A stretch of 64,000 nt of DNA, taken from the NCBI RefSeq assembly GCF_000814005.1, contig NZ_JWLK01000001.1:248001-312000 (forward strand). Reading direction: 5' to 3'. The position numbers were made by a program, and so were the translations under genes. The notes beneath the pieces were generated by a model, which worked only from the letters and a program-made list of their open reading frames with translations, did not search any database and was not told the DNA's origin. Below are positions 43,333 to 52,827 of the stretch, in pieces (position 1 is the stretch's first letter; every line of letters starts with the position of its first letter). This DNA is from Ruegeria sp. ANG-S4 (lineage in GTDB: Bacteria; Pseudomonadota; Alphaproteobacteria; Rhodobacterales; Rhodobacteraceae).

Positions 43333-43977
43333 ATGAAACGCCCTTATGGTGCCATCTTGGCCGGAGGGTTGGCGACGCGTATGGGCGGCGGCGACAAAGG
43401 CCGGTTGTTGATCGGTGGGCAGACATTGCTGTCTCATGTCATTGATCGCCTTTCACCTCAGGTCGAAGGGCTTGTTTTGAATGCCAATGGTGATCCGGGC
43501 CGTTTCGCAGATGTGGGTTTGCCGGTCGTCGCGGATTCCGTCGATGGATTCGCCGGCCCGCTCGCCGGGGTTTTGGCAGGTCTCGATTGGGCGGCAGATC
43601 AGGGTGCCACTTGTGTCGTGACGGCTGCGGCTGACACGCCGTTCTTTCCCCGAGATCTGGTGCATCGCCTGATGCAGGCGGCTGAGGGTCAAACGCACCC
43701 TTTGGTTCTAGCAACCACCCCGCGCACCGGAGACGAGGCGCTGAAATCAGGCGGCGGCAGTCGCGTCAATCGTCACCCGACGTTTGGTCTTTGGCCCGTG
43801 GCGTTGCGCGATGATTTGCGGGCGGCATTGAAGGACGGGTTGCGCAAGGTCGTGCTGTGGACCGACAATCACAATGGGCGCGAGGCCTTGTTTTCAGCTG
43901 ATCCGTTTGATCCCTTCTTCAATGTGAACACGCCCGAGGATCTTGCGAAAGCTCAGAAAATGTTGGCGCTGTTATGA
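43333..43977 (+). CDS. mobA: Molybdenum cofactor guanylyltransferase
   Basis: Adds GMP to the molybdenum cofactor to make MGD. The 214 residues carry the GTP-binding signature AILAGGLATRMGGGDKG near the N-terminus and the loop VTAAADTPFFPRDLV. The start is the ATG with GGGGGTC ahead. It overlaps mobB by four bases (ATGA). Confidence 0.95.
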   Translation: MKRPYGAILAGGLATRMGGGDKGRLLIGGQTLLSHVIDRLSPQVEGLVLNANGDPGRFADVGLPVVADSVDGFAGPLAGVLAGLDWAADQGATCVVTAAADTPFFPRDLVHRLMQAAEGQTHPLVLATTPRTGDEALKSGGGSRVNRHPTFGLWPVALRDDLRAALKDGLRKVVLWTDNHNGREALFSADPFDPFFNVNTPEDLAKAQKMLALL

Positions 43978-44480
43978 AGATCTACGGCGTCACCGGTTGG
44001 AAAAACGCCGGGAAAACGGGCCTGGTAGAGCGCTTGGTCGCTGAAATCTGTGGGCGCGGTTACACGGTTTCGACGGTGAAACATGCCCATCACGCCTTTG
44101 ACGTTGATCAGAACGGTACGGATAGCTACCGACACCGAACGGCAGGAGCGTCCGAGGTACTGCTGGCCTCCGCTCAACGTGTCGCTTTGATGCGGGAATT
44201 GCGCGATGCGCCTGAACCTTCGCTGGACAGCCTTCTCACGCGATTGGGCCCCGTCGATCTTGTGTTGATCGAAGGTTACAAGCGGGAACCACATCCGAAG
44301 ATCGAAGCTTTCCGGAAAGACGCCGGGAACGCGCTTATTGCCCCGACTGACGACACGATCCGTGCAATCGCAAGCGACACGCCCTTGTCGCTGGACAAGC
44401 CGGTGTTTGATCTGAACGATACATCGGGGATTGCAGATTTTATCTTGCAGGACGTTGGTCTGGATCTGGTGCGAAGCTGA
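43974..44480 (+). CDS. mobB: Molybdopterin-guanine dinucleotide biosynthesis protein B
   Basis: A 168-residue GTP-binding adaptor that assists MobA. The P-loop is in VTGWKNAGKTGLVERLV; KHAHHAFDVDQNGTDSYRH and LVLIEGYKREPHPKIEAFR are typical MobB blocks. It overlaps mobA by four bases, and moeA begins 12 bases after it. Confidence 0.95.
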   Translation: MKIYGVTGWKNAGKTGLVERLVAEICGRGYTVSTVKHAHHAFDVDQNGTDSYRHRTAGASEVLLASAQRVALMRELRDAPEPSLDSLLTRLGPVDLVLIEGYKREPHPKIEAFRKDAGNALIAPTDDTIRAIASDTPLSLDKPVFDLNDTSGIADFILQDVGLDLVRS

Positions 44481-44492
44481 AGGGATTTTGCG

Positions 44493-45770
44493 TTGACGAC
44501 ACGGCAGACGAAACCGGACATCGCGCCCCCGCCGCTCAAGAACGATTGCTTTGCCCTGCCGGCAGGCGTGAACTGGACACCCGTCGACACGGCACTTGAT
44601 CTCTTGCGCGACCGGTTGCAACCGGTTGTGTCGACGACCCGTGTTGCTCTGCCTGACGCATTCGGCAGGGTTTTGGCCAAGGACGTATTCGCAACTCGGT
44701 CCAACCCGCCTCAACCCAATACGGCCGTTGACGGATACGGCTTTTCCGGCGGCGTGCCTGACGGAGAGCATGTGATGCCCTTGATCGATGGGCGCGCGGC
44801 GGCGGGCGTCCCGTTCGATAACGCGGTGCCAAAGGGCTTTGCATTGCGTGTCCTTACAGGGGCCGCATTGCCCGAAGGCGTGGAGACGGTGATTCTGGAA
44901 GAAGATGTGACGGCGCGGGACGGGCATATCGCCTTTCGCGGTCCATTAAAGCAGGGTGCGAATACGCGCCGCGCGGGAGAAGATATTGCTGCCGGCGACT
45001 TGGCGCTGCCCGCTGGGCGCAATCTGACTTCGGCGGATCTGGCACTTTTGTCAGCGGTTGGTGTATCCGCTGTACCGGTTTATAGCCGACTGCGCGTAGC
45101 GGTTCTGTCGACCGGAGATGAGTTGGTCGAGCCCGGCGAGACTGCGGGGCCGGGTCAGATTTTCGATGCCAATCGCCCCATGTTGCTGTCTCTGATCGAC
45201 CGGATGGGCCTTGACGCGGTTGATCTGGGTCGTGTCGTTGACGATCCCGACGCGTTGCACAGACGCCTGAATCAGGCGTCAGAGCGGGCGGACGTTATTC
45301 TGACAAGCGGGGGGGCTTCGGCAGGGGATGAGGATCACGTCTCGGCCCTTTTGCGTCGGGAAGGAGCGATGCAGGAATGGCGCATTGCGTTAAAGCCCGG
45401 GCGACCGCTGGCTTTAGGGATGTGGAACGGCACCCCAGTTTTCGGCTTGCCGGGAAACCCGGTCGCAGCGATGGTTTGCACATTGGTCTTTGCGCGGCCA
45501 GCGCTTGGTCTTTTGGCCGGAACGGGGTGGCAATCGCCACAAGGATTCGACCTGCCAGCCGCGTTTGAAAAGCGAAAAAAGCCCGGTCGCCGCGAGTATT
45601 TGCGCGCGCGGGTACGCGATGGGCGGGTCGAGGTATTCCGATCCGAAGGGTCAGGTCGAATCAGTGGCCTCAGCTGGGCCGAAGGACTGGTCGAAATCGA
45701 AGACGGCGAACGCCACATTCTTCCGGGCGATCCGGTACGGTTCATCCCGTATGGCAGTTTCGGACTTTGA
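44493..45770 (+). CDS. moeA: Molybdopterin molybdenumtransferase
   Basis: Inserts molybdate into adenylated molybdopterin. The 425 residues contain the substrate loop PNTAVDGYGFSGG, VLSTGDELVEPGE, LTSGGASAGDEDHVS and PVFGLPGNPVAAM. The start codon is TTG with AAGGGA ahead. It ends the fdhD-mobA-mobB-moeA group and meets a convergent gene after five bases with no visible terminator. Confidence 0.95.
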   Translation: MTTRQTKPDIAPPPLKNDCFALPAGVNWTPVDTALDLLRDRLQPVVSTTRVALPDAFGRVLAKDVFATRSNPPQPNTAVDGYGFSGGVPDGEHVMPLIDGRAAAGVPFDNAVPKGFALRVLTGAALPEGVETVILEEDVTARDGHIAFRGPLKQGANTRRAGEDIAAGDLALPAGRNLTSADLALLSAVGVSAVPVYSRLRVAVLSTGDELVEPGETAGPGQIFDANRPMLLSLIDRMGLDAVDLGRVVDDPDALHRRLNQASERADVILTSGGASAGDEDHVSALLRREGAMQEWRIALKPGRPLALGMWNGTPVFGLPGNPVAAMVCTLVFARPALGLLAGTGWQSPQGFDLPAAFEKRKKPGRREYLRARVRDGRVEVFRSEGSGRISGLSWAEGLVEIEDGERHILPGDPVRFIPYGSFGL

Positions 45771-45775
45771 ATACC

Positions 45776-46771
45776 CTAGTCGAACGTACCCGCCACGCGA
45801 CCCAACAGCATGAATGCGCGGGCCGTCCGTGTTTCACCCATCGCGGTCAGATCCGCGTCGCTGGCATCCGGCTCAAAATCGGCAATCATGTGATCGAATC
45901 GGCGCAGGAAGTGATGCGCCGCGTCGCGGAAAATCGGGTCCTGTTTCATCCGTGCGGCCGTCAGGGCCAATGACGAACGATCCCGGATACCCCCCAACGC
46001 CGCAACCGCGCGTCCTCGGGCCCCCTGCGCAAACTGACGCCAAACTTCGGGCCGGGCCATGTCGGGGCGAAGATCGTCCATGTAAATCCCTTCCTGGCTG
46101 AGAAGGGTCAGAACATCCTGTGATGCCTGAACCAGCTTCGAGGCTTTGCGATCCTTCAGCGCCAGACGCAACGCATCAAAACCGCGCGCGTCGTCCTGAG
46201 TTTCAGGGAAGTTGAGCGCCCGAATGAAAACGTCCCGTGTTAGTGGCGGCGCGATCGCCTCGGCAGGCGTGCCCAGCGCAAGGGTCGTCTGATCATCCGA
46301 TGTATTCTGCGGCGCATTGGTGCGAACAGGTTCATTGCGGGCCGTGGAAAAGGTGGCGACGGCGCTTTCCGTCTTTTTCGCGCTTTGGGCGATTTCGTCC
46401 AGCTTTCTTCCGACTGCCGGCTCGTAAGTGCTGGCGGCGCGCTGCTGTTGCGTGACATAGGCGTGTCGAATGGCGTCAATTGCCGTTTGCAGACGTTCGC
46501 TTTCTTCGCGCATGATCCGACTTGCCCGCATTGCCGTCGCGGCGACCCAGATCATCGCAACCGGCAAAAAGACAGCCAAAAGGGTGACGATGAAACCGCC
46601 ACCGTCCTGGGAACCGGGCAGAACCAGAAACACCACCGAAATCACGAGCCAAATCGCGCTGAGCGCGAGGGCCGCAATCTCGATGCCGGTCACAGCAGGT
46701 TGCGCCGGGCGATCATAGATCCCCAGCTGCGTTGGTCTTTCGGTGTCTTGATCTGAATTTTGCCCCGACAT
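45776..46771 (-). CDS. Membrane protein of unknown function
   Basis: A 331-residue protein with two N-terminal helices (IEIAALALSAIWLVISVVFL at about 30-51 and GFIVTLLAVFLPVAMIWVAA at about 59-81), a region rich in Ala, Gln and charged residues (about 85-175), and a helical C-terminal domain with VFIRALNFPETQDDARGFDA and GIYMDDLRPDMARPEVWRQF. I do not recognise a known domain. It is on the same strand as greA and follows it by 14 bases, so they may be co-transcribed. Confidence 0.72.
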   Translation of the reverse strand: MSGQNSDQDTERPTQLGIYDRPAQPAVTGIEIAALALSAIWLVISVVFLVLPGSQDGGGFIVTLLAVFLPVAMIWVAATAMRASRIMREESERLQTAIDAIRHAYVTQQQRAASTYEPAVGRKLDEIAQSAKKTESAVATFSTARNEPVRTNAPQNTSDDQTTLALGTPAEAIAPPLTRDVFIRALNFPETQDDARGFDALRLALKDRKASKLVQASQDVLTLLSQEGIYMDDLRPDMARPEVWRQFAQGARGRAVAALGGIRDRSSLALTAARMKQDPIFRDAAHHFLRRFDHMIADFEPDASDADLTAMGETRTARAFMLLGRVAGTFD

Positions 46772-46785
46772 GGCAAATGCTCCGG

Positions 46786-47256
46786 TCAGGCGTATTCGAT
46801 GCTCAGAATCTCGTAAGACCGCACGCCGCCCGGGGTGCGAACCTCGACGCTGTCGCCTTCGTCCTTGCCGATCAGGGCGCGCGCGATCGGGGATTTGATG
46901 TTCAGAAGCCCGTTCTCGATATTGGCCTCATATTCCCCAACGATCTGCCAGGTTTTCTCTTCGTCGGTATCTTCGTCCACCAGCGTGACCTTGGCACCGA
47001 ACTTGACGGCACCCGTCAGCTTGGCAGGGTCGATCACGTCGGCCAGAGAAAGGATGCTCTCAAGCTCTTTGATGCGCCCTTCGATGAACCCCTGTTTTTC
47101 GCGGGCGGAGTGGTACTCGGCGTTTTCCTTCAAATCGCCCAGTTCCCGGGCCGAGGCGATCGCCGCGATAATCGCCGGACGCTCGACGGATTTGAGGTTC
47201 TTGAGTTCCGCCTCGAGCGCGGAAAAGCCCGCGGGCGTCATTGGAATCTTTTCCAT
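46786..47256 (-). CDS. greA: Transcription elongation factor GreA
   Basis: Rescues backtracked RNA polymerase by stimulating transcript cleavage. The 156 residues have the N-terminal coiled-coil with the acidic tip [20 protein letters not shown] and the C-terminal FKBP-like domain ([20 protein letters not shown]). I start at the ATG giving [11 protein letters not shown]; a GTG five codons earlier is in frame but not needed. Confidence 0.96.
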   Translation of the reverse strand: MEKIPMTPAGFSALEAELKNLKSVERPAIIAAIASARELGDLKENAEYHSAREKQGFIEGRIKELESILSLADVIDPAKLTGAVKFGAKVTLVDEDTDEEKTWQIVGEYEANIENGLLNIKSPIARALIGKDEGDSVEVRTPGGVRSYEILSIEYA

Positions 47257-47493
47257 GGTCTCTTCGTCCACGCATAAAGTGTTACGCCCCGTCGCATGTA
47301 AACAGCGCCGGGGCGAGTGATGGGTCGTCAGATACCTGACCTAAATGCAGCGTGAAATGCAAGAGGCGTCAGCGGTTCCAATGTTCAATTCGCGGCTTAA
47401 CGCCGCTCGGTCGGGGCCGGATGCCGCCTATGGCGGTGATCCGCGTGCTGGCCCTTTCGCCAGCGGCGCGGAGGGGTGCAAAGCCACAACATC

Positions 47494-47874
47494 TCAATCA
47501 TATTGAACCACTTCGAACTCGATGCCGTTATCGTCATCGAAGTAAAACCGTTTGCCGGGTTCATAGTCTGCGTGATTGTGGGGTTCGAACCCGGCTTCGC
47601 GCACCTTGGCCTCGGTCGCGTCGATGTCTTCGACCAGAACGCCCACATGGTTGAGGCCGCCAACAATGTCATAGCTGCTTTCGCCCGCTGGCTTTGGATC
47701 GCTTGGGGCATAAAGCGCAAGATATGTATGCTGACTGCCGACATGCACCGTATAACCGCCTGCGATCGCCGGACCTTCCCAGCGCGTTTTCCAGCCAAAG
47801 ACTTTCTGCATCCAGGCGGCCGAGGCCTTTGGGTCACGTACGGTGAAATTGGTGTGTTCAAGCGTCGCCATCAT
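47494..47874 (-). CDS. VOC family (glyoxalase-like) protein
   Basis: A 126-residue single-module VOC protein (ATLEHTNFTVRDPKASAAWM, GGLNHVGVLVEDIDATEAKV, DDNGIEFEVVQYD). It has the His and Glu positions of metal-binding members (HTNF, HVGV, EFEVV). It may be a glyoxalase-type or antibiotic-binding protein. AAGGAG precedes the two adjacent ATGs at 47874 and 47871. It is divergent from soxR, and a SoxR-like operator overlaps its promoter, so it is the probable target of SoxR. Confidence 0.85.
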   Translation of the reverse strand: MMATLEHTNFTVRDPKASAAWMQKVFGWKTRWEGPAIAGGYTVHVGSQHTYLALYAPSDPKPAGESSYDIVGGLNHVGVLVEDIDATEAKVREAGFEPHNHADYEPGKRFYFDDDNGIEFEVVQYD

Positions 47875-47910
47875 GGGGTCTCCTTTGCGAATTGAGGCTT
47901 GTCACGACTC

Positions 47911-47941
47911 ACCGTAATTTCTAAACCTAACTTTAGGTCAA
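47911..47941 (-). promoter_or_regulatory. SoxR-like operator within the promoter of the VOC gene
   Basis: On the minus strand, -35 TTGACC (47941-47936) and a weak -10 TACGGT (47916-47911) are separated by 19 bases, the over-long spacing used by MerR-family activators. Between them lies the imperfect dyad CCTAAAGTTAGGTTTAGA, close in layout to the SoxR box CCTCAAG-N4-CTTGAGG (one arm 5 of 7 matches); a perfect 6-base dyad ACCTAA / TTAGGT overlaps it. It sits 37 bases before the VOC start and 21 bases before the soxR ATG. Confidence 0.6.
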
Positions 47942-47961
47942 GGAATTTTTCTGGAGGTGAT

Positions 47962-48417
47962 ATGGCAATTTCCGAAGGGTTGGCCATCGGCGCATTGGCC
48001 CGACGCACCGGGCTGGCGGATTCCGCCATCCGGTACTACGAAGCCCAAGGTTTGATTACACCGTGGAGAAACGCTGGCGGGCAACGACGCTATCAACGGG
48101 CCGACATCCGACGGCTGAGCTTTGTTATGATCGCCCAGCAATTTGGCCTGACATTGCCCGAGATACGCGAGGTCCTGTCCGGCCTTCCCGGCAATCGCAC
48201 GCCGACGCCGAAGGATTGGACGGACATCAGCAAGGGACTGCGCGCGCGGCTTGATCAGCGAATCGATACTCTTACCCGATTGCGCGACAATCTGGATGGG
48301 TGCATCGGCTGCGGTTGCCTGAGCCTGCCCAAATGTGCGCTTTACAACCCCGATGACCGGGCCAAATCCCATGGTAGCGGTCCCAGATACCTGATGGGTG
48401 ATGCACCAGACGCTTGA
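47962..48417 (+). CDS. soxR: Redox-sensitive MerR-type activator SoxR
   Basis: A 151-residue regulator. The MerR DNA-binding domain opens with GLAIGALARRTGLADSAIRY, followed by a dimerisation helix. The 2Fe-2S ligands are Cys114, Cys117, Cys119 and Cys125, the C-x2-C-x-C-x5-C of SoxR. It responds to redox-cycling compounds. The start has CTGGAGGTG ahead. No soxS is present, as usual outside enteric bacteria, where SoxR acts directly on a few genes. Confidence 0.95.
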   Translation: MAISEGLAIGALARRTGLADSAIRYYEAQGLITPWRNAGGQRRYQRADIRRLSFVMIAQQFGLTLPEIREVLSGLPGNRTPTPKDWTDISKGLRARLDQRIDTLTRLRDNLDGCIGCGCLSLPKCALYNPDDRAKSHGSGPRYLMGDAPDA

Positions 48418-48553
48418 AGTGTCGAATACCGCCGTTGTTACGCCGTGTTTCGATTGACCAAAGTCTTTTCGAGCATGTAATCAGCCGGGAAACATTATTG
48501 CGCCGACCGCAAAAGAAAAGCGCCAATTCGGAAAGTTAGCTAGGGAGCCCGCG

Positions 48554-50200
48554 ATGGCCGAGATTGAACGCGAAGCGATGGAATATGACGTGGTGATCGT
48601 GGGCGCAGGCCCCGCGGGCCTGTCAGCGGCCATCCGTCTTAAACAGCTGGATGCCGACCTGAACGTTGTCGTTCTGGAAAAGGGCTCGGAAGTGGGGGCG
48701 CATATCCTGTCAGGCGCGGTTCTTGATCCATGCGGTTTGGACGCGCTGATCCCTGATTGGAAAGAAAAGGGTGCGCCGCTGACCGTCCCGGTCAAGGACG
48801 ACAACTTTTATATGTTGGGCGAGGCCGGTCAGATCCGCATCCCGAACGCGCCAATGCCGCCGCTGATGAACAACCACGGAAATTATATTGTCTCGATGGG
48901 CAATGTGTGCCGCTGGATGGCGGAACAGGCCGAGGAATTGGGCGTTGAAATCTTCCCCGGCATGGCCTGTTCCGAGCTGGTGTATGGCGACAATGGTGAG
49001 GTCAAAGGCGTTGTCGCCGGCGTCTTTGGTCTGGAGCCCGATGGTTCCATCGGTCCGAATACTGAGCCGGGCATGGAACTGCACGGCAAATATGTCTTCC
49101 TGTCCGAAGGCGTGCGCGGATCGCTGTCCAAGGAAGTGATCGCGAAATACGACCTGTCTGCGGGCAAAGAGCCGCAGAAATACGGCGTCGGCATGAAAGA
49201 GATCTGGGAGATTGATCCGGCCAAGCACAAGGAGGGCTCGGTCACGCATACGATGGGCTGGCCATTGGGCAGCAACGCAGGCGGCGGATCGTTCATCTAT
49301 CACCTTGATAACAATCAGGTCTATGTCGGTTTCGTGGTCCACCTGAACTACAAGAACCCCTACCTGTATCCGTACATGGAATTCCAGCGCTTCAAGCATC
49401 ACCCGATGGTGGCCGACCTGCTGAAAGGCGGCAAGCGCGTTGCGTATGGCGCGCGCGCGATCACCGAGGGCGGGTATCAGTCGATGCCCAAGCTGGTGGC
49501 GCCGGGCGTGGCGCTGCTGGGCTGTTCGGCGGGCATGGTCAACGTGCCGCGCATCAAGGGCAACCATAACGCGATGTTGTCCGGGAAAGCCGCCGCAGAG
49601 GCCGCGTTTGAGGCCATCAAGGCTGAGCGTTCGGGTGACGAACTGACCGCGTATGAGACAGAGGTAAGAGACGGCGCAATTGGCAGCGACCTCAAGAAAG
49701 TGCGCAACGTCAAACCCATGTGGTCAAAGTGGGGCCTGACCGCCAGCTTGGCGCTGGGCGGGTTGGACATGTGGACCAACACGCTGGGCTTTTCGCTGTT
49801 CGGGACATTGGGTCACGGCAAAAACGACGCCGAGGCGACAGAAGATGCCAGCAAGCACAAGCCGATCGATTATCCCAAACCCGACGGCGTGCTGTCGTTT
49901 GACCGCCTGACCAACGTGTCCTTCGCGATGACCAATCACGAGGAAAGCCAGCCCTGCCACCTGAAACTTGGCGATCCCGACATTCCGGTGAAGGTCAACC
50001 TGCCCAAATTCGATGAACCGGCCCAACGCTATTGCCCTGCGGGCGTCTACGAGATGGTTCAGGATGATGACGGACCGCGATTCGTGATCAACTTTCAGAA
50101 CTGCGTTCACTGCAAGACATGTGACATCAAGGATCCCAGCCAGAACATAACGTGGACTACGCCTCAGGGTGGGGATGGGCCGAATTATCCCAACATGTAA
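48554..50200 (+). CDS. Electron transfer flavoprotein-ubiquinone oxidoreductase
   Basis: Membrane-associated FAD and 4Fe-4S enzyme that passes electrons from ETF to ubiquinone, linking acyl-CoA dehydrogenases to respiration. The 548 residues have the FAD loop VIVGAGPAGLSAAIRLKQ at the N-terminus, the quinone-site region GWPLGSNAGGGSFIYHL, and the cluster cysteines RYCPAG and CVHCKTCDIKDP near the C-terminus. It is monocistronic, with a hairpin after the stop. It would serve the acyl-CoA dehydrogenase at 34.7 kb. Confidence 0.97.
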   Translation: MAEIEREAMEYDVVIVGAGPAGLSAAIRLKQLDADLNVVVLEKGSEVGAHILSGAVLDPCGLDALIPDWKEKGAPLTVPVKDDNFYMLGEAGQIRIPNAPMPPLMNNHGNYIVSMGNVCRWMAEQAEELGVEIFPGMACSELVYGDNGEVKGVVAGVFGLEPDGSIGPNTEPGMELHGKYVFLSEGVRGSLSKEVIAKYDLSAGKEPQKYGVGMKEIWEIDPAKHKEGSVTHTMGWPLGSNAGGGSFIYHLDNNQVYVGFVVHLNYKNPYLYPYMEFQRFKHHPMVADLLKGGKRVAYGARAITEGGYQSMPKLVAPGVALLGCSAGMVNVPRIKGNHNAMLSGKAAAEAAFEAIKAERSGDELTAYETEVRDGAIGSDLKKVRNVKPMWSKWGLTASLALGGLDMWTNTLGFSLFGTLGHGKNDAEATEDASKHKPIDYPKPDGVLSFDRLTNVSFAMTNHEESQPCHLKLGDPDIPVKVNLPKFDEPAQRYCPAGVYEMVQDDDGPRFVINFQNCVHCKTCDIKDPSQNITWTTPQGGDGPNYPNM

Positions 50201-50211
50201 GCAAAAAGACG

Positions 50212-50250
50212 GGCAGTGGCGGGGTCGTGAAGGCTCTGCCATTGCCTCTT
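50212..50250 (+). terminator. Terminator after the ETF-QO gene
   Basis: A 9-base stem GGCAGTGGC / GCCATTGCC with one G-T wobble and a 17-base loop, 12 bases past the stop, followed by TCTTT. Confidence 0.55.
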
Positions 50251-50300
50251 TACGGGCAAAGCCCTAGCTTATTGCCAGTTAACGACAACAAGGCAGTATT

Positions 50301-52016
50301 TTGGTGTTTTCCCAGGTTCGTCGCGCGGCGGTTGCCGCGCTTCTCACGTCGTCGGTTGCATGGCCGGTATCTGCGGATACAGGCTCGGGCTCTTATCTGG
50401 CCGGGCGTCAGGCGATTTACCAAAGCGACTATGTCGCTGCCGAGCGCTATTACAGCCAGGCGCTGAGGTTCGATCCGCAAAACACAAAACTGCTGGAGAG
50501 TGTGCTACTGGCGCGCATCGCGTTGGGTGATATCGAAGGCGCGTTGCCGGTTGCCGAAATCACGGATGCGGGTGAAGGCCCTAACCAACCTGGGCGTATG
50601 GTGATCTATGCTAACCTTATCGCGCAGGAGAAGCTGGACGAGCTTTTGGCGCGTGACCCGGAAACACAGGGCGTCGGACCTTTGGTAGACGGGCTGGTGA
50701 TTGCCTGGGCTCATATGGGGAATGGCGCTGTTACACAGGCTATGGAGCAGTTCGATTCCGTTGCCACGCAAGAAGGTCTAAGCGAATTCGCGCTTTATCA
50801 CAAAGCAATGGCATTGGCGTCGATTGGTGATTTCGAAGGCGCCGAAGAGGTGATGGGCGCGGAAAACGCTGCCGTTTCCCGAATATCTCGCCGGGCTGCA
50901 TTGGCGCGGGCTGAAATCCTGTCGCAACTGGATCGGAACGAAGACGCATTGCTGTTTCTCGATGATGTTTTCGCGGCCGGGAATGATCCTTTCATCGAAA
51001 ATTACACCGCGCGTTTGACGGCAGGGGAAACATTGCCCTTCACGCATGTTCGCACCCCGCGCGATGGCATGGCCGAGGTCTTCTATTCAGTCGGTGCCGC
51101 GTTGAATTCGGATGCTGCGGATGACTATGTCCTGCTGTATTCGCGCGTCGCCAGTTTCTTGCGCGAAGACCACATCGACGCCGCGCTGCTGACCGCGGAG
51201 CTTCTTGAAGAATTGCGACAATACGATCTGGCGGTAGAGGCCTATCGGTCGGTGCCGCCGGACAGTTTTGATTATCATGCGGCGGAACTTGGCCGGGCCG
51301 AAGTCCTGCGCCAGTCCGGAAAAACCGATGCTGCGATTGAGGTACTGCAGAACCTCGCGTTGCAACAGCCTGGCCTGCCGGGTGTTCATGTTGCTCTGGC
51401 CGACCTTCTTCGCCAACAGGAAGACTATGCAGCCGCCGTTTCGTCTTATGACACCGCCATCGGCCTGACCGACGCTGGCGTCGGAGCCAGCTGGTTCCTT
51501 CACTATGCGCGCGGAATCTCACATGAACGGCTCAAGAATTGGGACAAGGCCGAGGCGGACTTTCGCAAGGCGCTTGAGTTGAACCCCGACCAACCGCAGG
51601 TCCTGAATTACCTTGGCTATTCGCTTGTAGAGCGGCGCGAAAAATTGGACGAGGCGCTGGACATGATCGAGCGCGCCGTCGCCGCACGCCCCGATAGCGG
51701 CTACATCGTCGACAGCCTGGGCTGGGTCCTGTTCCGCCTTGGCCGGTATGACGAGGCCGTTGATCACATGGAACGGGCGGTTGAACTGATGCCGGTGGAT
51801 CCGGTGGTCAACGACCATCTGGGCGACGTGTACTGGGCGGTGGGCCGTGCCCGAGAGGCGGAATTCCAGTGGAAACGCGCCTTGTCCTTCATCGATCCGG
51901 AAGACACCGATGGCGAGGCTGACCCGGACCGCATTCGTCGCAAGATCGAAGTTGGTCTGGACGCGGTGTTGAACGAAGAAGGTGCGGAACCCCTCAAGGT
52001 GGCCAATGACGGTTAA
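50301..52016 (+). CDS. Secreted tetratricopeptide-repeat protein
   Basis: A 571-residue protein with a signal peptide (VRRAAVAALLTSSVAWPVSA) and TPR helices throughout; clearest are GSYLAGRQAIYQSDYVAAER at the N-terminus and, in the C-terminal part, NWDKAEADFRKALELNPDQP, VNDHLGDVYWAVGRAREAEF and SLGWVLFRLGRYDEAVDHME. It probably acts as a periplasmic scaffold. The start is a TTG at 50301 or a GTG at 50304. Its end overlaps ispE by 11 bases. Confidence 0.86.
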   Translation: MVFSQVRRAAVAALLTSSVAWPVSADTGSGSYLAGRQAIYQSDYVAAERYYSQALRFDPQNTKLLESVLLARIALGDIEGALPVAEITDAGEGPNQPGRMVIYANLIAQEKLDELLARDPETQGVGPLVDGLVIAWAHMGNGAVTQAMEQFDSVATQEGLSEFALYHKAMALASIGDFEGAEEVMGAENAAVSRISRRAALARAEILSQLDRNEDALLFLDDVFAAGNDPFIENYTARLTAGETLPFTHVRTPRDGMAEVFYSVGAALNSDAADDYVLLYSRVASFLREDHIDAALLTAELLEELRQYDLAVEAYRSVPPDSFDYHAAELGRAEVLRQSGKTDAAIEVLQNLALQQPGLPGVHVALADLLRQQEDYAAAVSSYDTAIGLTDAGVGASWFLHYARGISHERLKNWDKAEADFRKALELNPDQPQVLNYLGYSLVERREKLDEALDMIERAVAARPDSGYIVDSLGWVLFRLGRYDEAVDHMERAVELMPVDPVVNDHLGDVYWAVGRAREAEFQWKRALSFIDPEDTDGEADPDRIRRKIEVGLDAVLNEEGAEPLKVANDG

Positions 52017-52827
52017 GGCCTTTGCGCCTGCCAAAATAAACCTTACCCTGCATGTGACTGGCCAGCGTTCTGACGGCTATCATCTGCTGGATTCTCTTGT
52101 CGTTTTTGCCGATGTTGGGGACAGCGTGACACTCACGCCCGGGCCTGAATTATCGATGGACGTTGTGGGTGAGCTTGCGGCGGGCGTACCGGCGGATCAT
52201 CGCAACCTGGTTTGGAAAGCCGCCAAAGCCGTCGGCTGGACAGGTCACATTGAACTGGAAAAGGCCCTTCCCCACGGAGGAGGGGTTGGTGGTGGCTCCG
52301 CGGATGCAGCCGCCGCACTTACCGCATTGTCCGCGCAGGGTGTGCCCATCCCGCAAGACGTCCCGCTTTCGCTTGGCGCGGATGTTCCGGTCTGTATTTC
52401 GGCCAAGTCGACCAGAATGCAGGGGATCGGGGACGCACTGACCCCCGTTCCCTTGCCGCACCTCCCGGTGGTTCTGGTCAACCCGGGCGTATCCGTGCCG
52501 ACGCAATCGGTTTTTGCGGCCCTGTCAGCACGGGACAACACCCCAATGCCAGATGTCATTCCCGATCTCGCTACGCCTCAGGTGTGCGCCCAGTGGCTGC
52601 GCAATCAGCGCAACGACTTGGAAAACCCGGCATTGCAGTGCGCTCCGGAAATTGCCGGTGTCTTGGACGAGCTTGAACAGACGAGCAGTGCTTTGCTGGC
52701 CCGAATGTCAGGGTCTGGCTCAACCTGTTTTGCGTTGTACCCGACGATGAAAGACGCGCATCTGGCAGCTTATGACATCGGCGCTGCACATCCCGATTGG
52801 TGGTGCCGCGCCACCCGGCTCAATTGA
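52006..52827 (+). CDS. ispE: 4-diphosphocytidyl-2-C-methyl-D-erythritol kinase
   Basis: ATP-dependent kinase of the MEP isoprenoid pathway. The 273 residues of the GHMP-kinase fold carry FAPAKINLTLHVTGQRSDGY, the ATP loop LPHGGGVGGGSADAAAAL and the third motif ARMSGSGSTCFALY. Its start lies within the TPR gene, so the two are coupled. It converges with the polyprenyl synthase gene with an eight-base overlap. Confidence 0.95.
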   Translation: MTVKAFAPAKINLTLHVTGQRSDGYHLLDSLVVFADVGDSVTLTPGPELSMDVVGELAAGVPADHRNLVWKAAKAVGWTGHIELEKALPHGGGVGGGSADAAAALTALSAQGVPIPQDVPLSLGADVPVCISAKSTRMQGIGDALTPVPLPHLPVVLVNPGVSVPTQSVFAALSARDNTPMPDVIPDLATPQVCAQWLRNQRNDLENPALQCAPEIAGVLDELEQTSSALLARMSGSGSTCFALYPTMKDAHLAAYDIGAAHPDWWCRATRLN

